A DNA stretch of 26,221 nucleotides from an uncultured Oscillibacter sp. (lineage in GTDB: Bacteria; Bacillota; Clostridia; Oscillospirales; Oscillospiraceae). Position 1 is the first letter of the stretch. Each line of letters begins with the position of its first letter. Below are positions 22,135 to 26,221 of the stretch, in pieces. The DNA lies in contig UQUC01000022.1 in the NCBI GenBank assembly GCA_900544105.1, positions 1-26,221 of the forward strand, written 5' to 3'. A program made the translations under genes and the position numbers. The notes under the pieces are model-generated. The model saw only the letters and a list, made by a program, of their open reading frames with translations. It ran no database searches and was not told the DNA's origin.

Positions 22135-23051
22135 ACCTGCTTCTTTTCCAGCAAATCGCAAAACTCTTTATCCTGATTTTTTTAGGCTGGGCTATTGTGA
22201 AAGCCGGCATTTTAAAGTCAGAGGACAGCAAAACCCTATCTATGCTCTTGCTGTATATTATCACTCCCTGCGTGTGCATTTCCGGTTTTCAGGTGGAACG
22301 CACGGCAGAAAACAGCCAGATGGTGACGCTTTCTCTGCTGTCCGCATTGTTGATGAACGGTCTGTGTATTCTGTTGGGAGCCTTGGCAGCGAGACTTTTT
22401 CTCTTGGACGTTGTAGAAGAAGCATCGATCCAGTATCCCAATGCCGGAAATCTGATCATCCCTCTGGTCCATTCCATTTTTGGCAGCGAGTGGGTCATGT
22501 ATGTAACGGTCTATACCATGATCCAGACTATTCTGGACTGGACTCATGCCCGTATTCTCATCAGCGGCAAAAAGAAGATCTCTCTGCGAGATTTGGTATG
22601 CAATGTGAACATCCTGGCTATCATGCTTGGCCTGTTCCTGTTTGTTTTCCAGATTCAGCTCCCCACAGTCATCGGATCTGCTTTCAGCATGGCGGGGGAC
22701 ACCATCGGCCCTGTGGCCATGCTGATCACCGGTATGCTGATGGCAGGTATCAACATGCAGCATCTGCACGCCTATCGGCAGATCTGGAAACCGGTACTGC
22801 TACGGCTGATCGTTTTGCCGGTCATTTTGATCTGTGTTGCCAAATATAGCGGCCTGACCGCTCTGGCCCCCCATGGAGAAACCCTGATCATCATCAGCCT
22901 GCTTTCCGCTGTCGCTCCCTCGGCAAGTATTGTGCCCCAATTCTGTCAGATGTTTGGCCGGGACGCGCGCTATGCCAGTCTGATCAGTACAATGACCATG
23001 CTGCTCTGCATCATCACGATGCCGCTGATGATCTCCTTGTTCCAGATGTGA
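22128..23051 (+). CDS. AEC-family (auxin efflux carrier type) membrane transporter
   Basis: The 307-aa protein has about ten hydrophobic helices with the AEC family layout. The N-terminal half has FLGWAIVKAGILKSEDSKTLSMLLLYIITPC. The family's Asn/Pro-rich segment is YPNAGNLIIPLV (near 102-113), and the C-terminal half has APSASIVPQF. AEC carriers in bacteria move small organic acids such as malate; the substrate here is unknown. The start ATG overlaps the hydrogenase stop (ATGCTGA), with GAGGAGA upstream inside the hydrogenase gene, so translation is coupled. Codon use is less GC-rich than in the hydrogenase gene. Confidence 0.88.
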   Translation: MLNLLLFQQIAKLFILIFLGWAIVKAGILKSEDSKTLSMLLLYIITPCVCISGFQVERTAENSQMVTLSLLSALLMNGLCILLGALAARLFLLDVVEEASIQYPNAGNLIIPLVHSIFGSEWVMYVTVYTMIQTILDWTHARILISGKKKISLRDLVCNVNILAIMLGLFLFVFQIQLPTVIGSAFSMAGDTIGPVAMLITGMLMAGINMQHLHAYRQIWKPVLLRLIVLPVILICVAKYSGLTALAPHGETLIIISLLSAVAPSASIVPQFCQMFGRDARYASLISTMTMLLCIITMPLMISLFQM

Positions 23052-23113
23052 CCGCGCAGACAGGTTTCATTCGATTGTCCCTGCGTTTCAGCAATGTCCC
23101 CCATATACGCGAA

Positions 23114-23137
23114 AGAGACGTCCTATCGGGCGTCTCT
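23114..23137 (+). terminator. Hairpin after the AEC transporter gene
   Basis: AGAGACGTCC (23114-23123) pairs with GGGCGTCTCT (23128-23137) around TATC, with one G-U pair. It should stop the hydrogenase/transporter transcript. The T-tract is missing because repeat copy B begins at its right end. Confidence 0.6.
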
Positions 23138-23301
23138 CAGCGTGTCGAAAAAGTCTTTTCGCCCCGCTGAGCCAGTTTTCAGACCTTTATAAAAGTTCTG
23201 AAAACTAAGGATCTCAATAGTGCGGGACACCCTTCTTGGGTTTCCCGCGCACACCCTTCCTTACCGTCGCGGAGAATCTTCTGCTTTATCGACAGACTCA
23301 C
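23136..23301 (+). repeat. Structured intergenic repeat, copy B
   Basis: The second 166-bp copy of the element at 11137-11302, in the same orientation. The middle part from GGACACCCTTCTTGGG to CCTTCCTTACCG is almost unchanged. The internal 13-bp hairpin is kept with one mismatch. It fills most of the 302-bp gap between the AEC and MFS genes and is bounded by a different hairpin on each side. Confidence 0.85.
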
Positions 23302-23327
23302 AACACCATCCATTCGGATGGTGTTGT
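23300..23327 (+). terminator. Hairpin right of repeat copy B
   Basis: A 12-bp perfect stem (ACAACACCATCC with GGATGGTGTTGT) around ATTC is followed by TTTTCTT on the plus strand. As a terminator it reads with the repeat, away from the AEC gene. On the minus strand, facing the MFS gene, it has no T-tract. Confidence 0.75.
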
Positions 23328-23353
23328 TTTCTTATCTGTTCTGTTGTCTGCGC

Positions 23354-24541
23354 TTACCGGCGGGTTTTCCCGTGCTGAATGGACCGCAGCAGTCCTTTGC
23401 ACTGCCACAGGCTCAGCAGCGCGAATACCGCTGCCGGGAGGCCCAGCAACCGCAGCCCCCAGGCATCCTGCACCAGACTGCCCGCAAAGGAGCCTACGGC
23501 GATGCCAAAGTTATAGGACACCGGCTGCACCGACGCACAGAGGCTGGCTGCCGCCGGGTATTCCGCCTCCGCCAGTCCCAGAGAATGGACCTGCACCGGC
23601 GTATTCAGCAGATACATCAGCAGGCCCATGGCAAATAGTCCCACCAGCCCCAACCACCGATTCACCAGCAGCAGAGGCAGCACGGCAAACAGCAGGACCT
23701 GCGCGGCAAAGAACGCCGGCAGGGGCTTCAGACCGCCTTTTTCCGCAAGGCGTCCGGAAAACAAATTGCTGGCAGCGCTGCAAAGCCCCATCACCAGCAG
23801 GACCGGACTGACCGCCGTCTCCGGCAGGCCCAGCGTACCGGTCAGCGTCGGTGTCAGATAGGTGTAGACCGTATAGGTAGCGGAAGCGCTGAACAGCACC
23901 ATCAAAACGCAGTGCCAGCAACGACTGTCCCGCAGCACCGCGAACTGGTTCAGCAGGCCGCCCTCTGCCGGAGGGACATCGATCTCCCGGGGCAGCAGCC
24001 GGGCCAGCACAGGCAGCAGCACCAGCCCCATTGCCAGGATCACGCCAAAGGTAGCCCGCCAGCCAAGAGCGTGGCACACCGCTGTACCGATGGGCACCCC
24101 CGCCACCGCCGCCACGGAAAAGCCCGCGTACACGGCGGAAATGGCCCGGGCTGTCTGCTCCGGAGTCGAAACTTCCTTCGCATACAGCATGGCCACTGCG
24201 GTGAGGGTCCCGGACACCAGCGCCGCCACTACACGGGATGCGTACAGCACCGTCACGCCGGGAGCCAGCATACTCAGGACATTCACACCCAGAAACAGAA
24301 GCATCAGCCCTATCAGCAGGCGGAAGCGGTCCATTCGACCGGTCAGGGCCGTGAGCAGCGGCGTTCCTACCGCGTAGCAGGCGGCAAATACGCTGACCAA
24401 CCGCCCCACGGCGGCCAGAGATACGTTCAGCCCCGCCGCAATATCCGGCAGGATACCCACGATCACAAATTCACAGGTACCCAGGGTAAAGCCCAAAGCG
24501 GCCAGCGCCAGCACAGCCGCCGGTAAACGATGCTTTTTCAT
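23354..24541 (-). CDS. MFS transporter, DHA1/AraJ-like sugar or drug efflux type
   Basis: The protein has 395 aa and twelve predicted membrane helices. Family landmarks are the N-terminal GFTLGTCEFVIVGILPDIAAGLNVS (helix 1 and the first loop, typical of the AraJ/YdeA-like group), GRMDRFR in the loop after helix 2 and GVPIGTAVCHALGWRATF (motif C region, helix 5). The substrate is not predictable. Two adjacent ATGs are possible; AAGGAG lies only 3 nt before the first (24544) but 6 nt before the second (24541), so the second is chosen. It lies 93 bp after a LacI-family regulator gene on the same strand, with a candidate operator between. Confidence 0.88.
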   Translation of the reverse strand: MKKHRLPAAVLALAALGFTLGTCEFVIVGILPDIAAGLNVSLAAVGRLVSVFAACYAVGTPLLTALTGRMDRFRLLIGLMLLFLGVNVLSMLAPGVTVLYASRVVAALVSGTLTAVAMLYAKEVSTPEQTARAISAVYAGFSVAAVAGVPIGTAVCHALGWRATFGVILAMGLVLLPVLARLLPREIDVPPAEGGLLNQFAVLRDSRCWHCVLMVLFSASATYTVYTYLTPTLTGTLGLPETAVSPVLLVMGLCSAASNLFSGRLAEKGGLKPLPAFFAAQVLLFAVLPLLLVNRWLGLVGLFAMGLLMYLLNTPVQVHSLGLAEAEYPAAASLCASVQPVSYNFGIAVGSFAGSLVQDAWGLRLLGLPAAVFALLSLWQCKGLLRSIQHGKTRR

Positions 24542-24567
24542 CATGCGCTCCTTACTATGTGTTTATG

Positions 24568-24581
24568 TGTGTGCGTACACA
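24568..24581. promoter_or_regulatory. Candidate LacI-family operator
   Basis: TGTGTGCGTACACA is a 14-bp near-palindrome centred on CG, the typical centre of LacI-family operators. It sits between the LacI-family gene and the MFS gene, about 25 nt before the MFS start. Confidence 0.45.
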
Positions 24582-24637
24582 GTTTTGCCCGGAAACAGCG
24601 GAGGACCGCAGTCCCCCATTTCTTTCCATATTTACCG

Positions 24638-25663
24638 TCAGATACTCTCCGAATTGAGAATGGGGCAAGCGGTCACATAGGTGTCCCGGTCAGGCCGCTG
24701 TCCCATCAGGGCCTCAAAAAGCACAGACAGCGCCTGATAAGGCTGATACGCCAGATCCTGTCCGATGGTAAAATCCACCTCGCCGCTTTTCAGCAGCTCC
24801 CGGATCTCTGGGCCGCAGTCGTGGGAAAGAATGTGGACCTTCCCTGTCAGCCCCCGGCTCCGGAGGACTTCCGCGCAGGCCGGGACGCTGGGGTTCGCCA
24901 TATATACCATCCGCAAATTTGGATGCGCCGCCAATGCACTTTCCACCGTTTCCGCCGTTTTTCGGTAATCCCGGTGGGTGGCGGCGATCACACCGTTTTC
25001 CTCCGGGATCCCCCGCTCCGCCAGCCGCTCCAGAAACCCGTCTACACGGGCCTTATGCGCCGTATATTTCGGATCGTTGTAGATGACCAGAAACGCATCG
25101 CCACGGCTCAGGAAGCAGAATGCGATCTCCCCGGCCACCCGTCCGGCCCGATGGCCGTCCTCGCCTACATAGCAGAGCCGCCTCCCGCCGGGCACATCGG
25201 AGTTGAAGGTCGCCACCGGGATCCCCCGCTCTGACAACCGTTCCAGCGCCCGCCGGATCTCCTCGGTGCCGGAAGCGCACAGCGCAACGGCCTGCGCGCC
25301 GTTTTCCACTGCCTCATTCAGCAGGCGCAGACATTCCGCCTCGTCCCCCGACGGGTAGTTCCGGATGTCCAGCGACACATTGTAATCTCTGTATTCTTCC
25401 AAAAATCGGGCTGCGCCGGCATCCATCTCATCCCGCATGAAGCCCTCTTCCCACTCCGGCTGCACCAGTGCCAGCTTCCGGGGCGTACCGCTGGTGGCCA
25501 GGGCGCTGGCCATCCGGTTGGGATGATAGTCCAGTTCCTCCATCACGCGCAGGACCCGCTCCCGGACTTCCGCCTTTACATAAGGCCGGTCATGGAGCAC
25601 CCGGTCTACTGTGCCGATGGATACACCGGCCCGCTCCGCAATCATTTTAATGGTGGTCCGCAT
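24638..25663 (-). CDS. LacI-family transcriptional regulator
   Basis: The 341-aa protein has a LacI-type helix-turn-helix and hinge at residues 1-55 (TIKMIAERAGVSIGTVDRVLHDRPYV... up to ELDYHPNRMASAL). A periplasmic-binding-protein-like sensor domain follows (about 63-330), closest in layout to the RbsR/XylR type (Peripla_BP_4). The hinge reads NRMASALA and keeps the Leu of the usual ALA-x segment. The likely signal is a sugar or related small molecule. The start has GGAGGAAC upstream. It probably regulates the MFS gene next to it, and possibly itself. Confidence 0.92.
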   Translation of the reverse strand: MRTTIKMIAERAGVSIGTVDRVLHDRPYVKAEVRERVLRVMEELDYHPNRMASALATSGTPRKLALVQPEWEEGFMRDEMDAGAARFLEEYRDYNVSLDIRNYPSGDEAECLRLLNEAVENGAQAVALCASGTEEIRRALERLSERGIPVATFNSDVPGGRRLCYVGEDGHRAGRVAGEIAFCFLSRGDAFLVIYNDPKYTAHKARVDGFLERLAERGIPEENGVIAATHRDYRKTAETVESALAAHPNLRMVYMANPSVPACAEVLRSRGLTGKVHILSHDCGPEIRELLKSGEVDFTIGQDLAYQPYQALSVLFEALMGQRPDRDTYVTACPILNSESI

Positions 25664-25695
25664 GGTTGGTTCCTCCGTCCTATGTCAACGCGCAT

Positions 25696-25723
25696 ACAGT
25701 AGCAGATTTTCAGGAATTGTCAA
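25696..25723 (-). promoter_or_regulatory. Promoter of the LacI-family gene
   Basis: On the minus strand TTGACA (25718-25723), a 16-nt spacer and TACTGT (25696-25701). The -35 is perfect, the -10 weak. Confidence 0.5.
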
Positions 25724-25811
25724 TAGGCGCCGAGAAATTCTTTCTCCCGGCAACAATTTTCTTTATATTGTCCGTGTTGCAGCGCATTTCCGTCACATTC
25801 AAAATTTTATG

Positions 25812-25840
25812 TATACAAATGCTCTTTTCTGTGCTATACT
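25812..25840 (+). promoter_or_regulatory. RNase J gene promoter
   Basis: TATACA (25812-25817), a 17-nt spacer and an extended -10, TGCTATACT (25832-25840). Transcription would start near 25847, about 290 nt before the RNase J start. Confidence 0.65.
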
Positions 25841-25851
25841 ATATCAAATCT

Positions 25852-26112
25852 GGCACCTGGGAGCAAGGCTTCCCTGCCGTTTTCTTACATTTTATTTCAC
25901 CTGTATTTTTCCGCGGCCCGAGAGCCTGTGGTTGAATAAATAGAGCTTTTTCATACGAGATCGGACAGACGTGACCGAACCTCCGCCGGCGAAACGGGGC
26001 CGTGCGGACAACGGACGTCTTTATTTGCCGTGCCTCTTTAGGCGCCTGCGTCCACTTTACGTCATCCGTATTCTCTGAAAAGCTCCTACATATTTCCGCC
26101 CTTTTCAGGGCG
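25852..26112 (+). other. Long structured leader of the RNase J gene
   Basis: The leader holds several hairpins and no convincing gene. A first stem at 25852-25878 is followed by GTTTTCTT. A long nested stem at 25967-26020 (AGACGT with ACGTCT outside; CCG/CGG, TCCGC/GCGGA and CGGC/GCCG inside) is followed by TTATTT. A small stem CGCCCT/AGGGCG (26097-26112) lies just before the ribosome site. The first two look like terminators, so this may be an attenuation or autoregulatory region. I do not recognise it as a known riboswitch. Confidence 0.55.
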
Positions 26113-26136
26113 TTCAGCAAAGGAGTTTCTATATCT

Positions 26137-26221
26137 ATGGCAGAAAAACTGAAAATCATTCCCCTTGGCGGTCTCAACGAGATCGGCAAGAACATGACCG
26201 CCTATGAGTACGGCGGCGAGA
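26137..26221 (+). CDS. rnj: Ribonuclease J, N-terminal part (runs off the window)
   Basis: Only the first 28 codons are visible. They start MAEKLKIIPLGGLNEIGKNM, the well-conserved beginning of RNase J, a metallo-beta-lactamase-fold enzyme with 5' exonuclease and endonuclease activity central to RNA decay in Firmicutes. The start has AAAGGAG (26119-26125) upstream. The gene continues beyond the right edge, so the catalytic metal motifs cannot be checked and the rnjA/rnjB distinction cannot be made. Confidence 0.9.
   Translation, partial: MAEKLKIIPLGGLNEIGKNMTAYEYGGE

Noticed and set aside
20560..22161. Minus-strand open frame of 533 codons antisense to the hydrogenase
   Set aside because: The plus-strand hydrogenase has all catalytic motifs; the mirror frame is Gly/Ala/His rich and unrecognisable.
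25666..25943. Short open frames in the region before RNase J
   Set aside because: No ribosome sites and no recognisable sequence; they cross the promoter and the first leader hairpin.
1..26221. CRISPR array, tRNA or rRNA gene, prophage or transposase gene
   Set aside because: No regularly spaced direct repeats, no cloverleaf or rRNA-like segment and no transposase or phage protein was seen on either strand.

Overview
The window looks like a chromosomal segment of a spore-forming, high-GC member of the Clostridia, most likely an Oscillospiraceae-type gut anaerobe. The reasons are an intact spoIIE, a monomeric [FeFe] hydrogenase, a MurT/GatD-type pair, a BirA with an N-terminal DNA-binding domain and Gram-positive style promoters and Shine-Dalgarno sites. 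This placement is inference; no rRNA or other taxonomic marker is present. No tRNA, CRISPR array, phage gene or insertion sequence with a transposase was seen.

Layout, left to right. 1-2521 (minus): a dus / ECF sigma factor / zinc-finger anti-sigma operon ending in a hairpin near position 60-90. 2694-5239 (plus): spoIIE and a small membrane protein, closed by a bidirectional terminator. 5285-8123 (minus): a deoxycytidylate deaminase followed by a large fusion of a pyruvyl-transferase domain, a 2[4Fe-4S] ferredoxin and an FrhB-like domain. 8240-9916: divergent bioY and birA, separated by a perfect BirA operator that covers both -35 elements. 10027-13849 (minus): typA, a cyclophilin lipoprotein and a secreted stalk-domain protein. 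14248-15417 (plus): a D-3-phosphoglycerate dehydrogenase. 15469-20305 (minus): an operon of a metallophosphoesterase, mnmG and a MurT/GatD-like pair. 20611-23051 (plus): an [FeFe] hydrogenase overlapping an AEC-family transporter. 23354-25663 (minus): a LacI-family regulator and an MFS exporter. 26137 onward (plus): the start of RNase J behind a leader of about 290 nt.

How the parts connect. The ECF sigma factor seems to have two targets in this window. One GGGAACTTTTT / CGTCTA-type promoter lies inside the 3' end of the sigma gene and points at the anti-sigma gene. A second lies upstream of the secreted stalk-domain protein about 10 kb away. BirA probably represses both itself and bioY. The LacI-family protein probably controls the neighbouring MFS gene through a CG-centred dyad.

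The observations I would check first are these. (1) The MurT/GatD-like pair appears to lack all three residues of the known amidation triad, although both genes are otherwise intact. (2) The ECF promoter inside the sigma gene would give an anti-sigma-only feedback loop. (3) A 166-bp structured intergenic repeat is present in two copies (11137-11302 and 23136-23301), each flanked by hairpins. (4) The pyruvyl-transferase/ferredoxin/FrhB fusion stands alone, without glycosyltransferases. (5) The RNase J and TypA leaders are long and structured.
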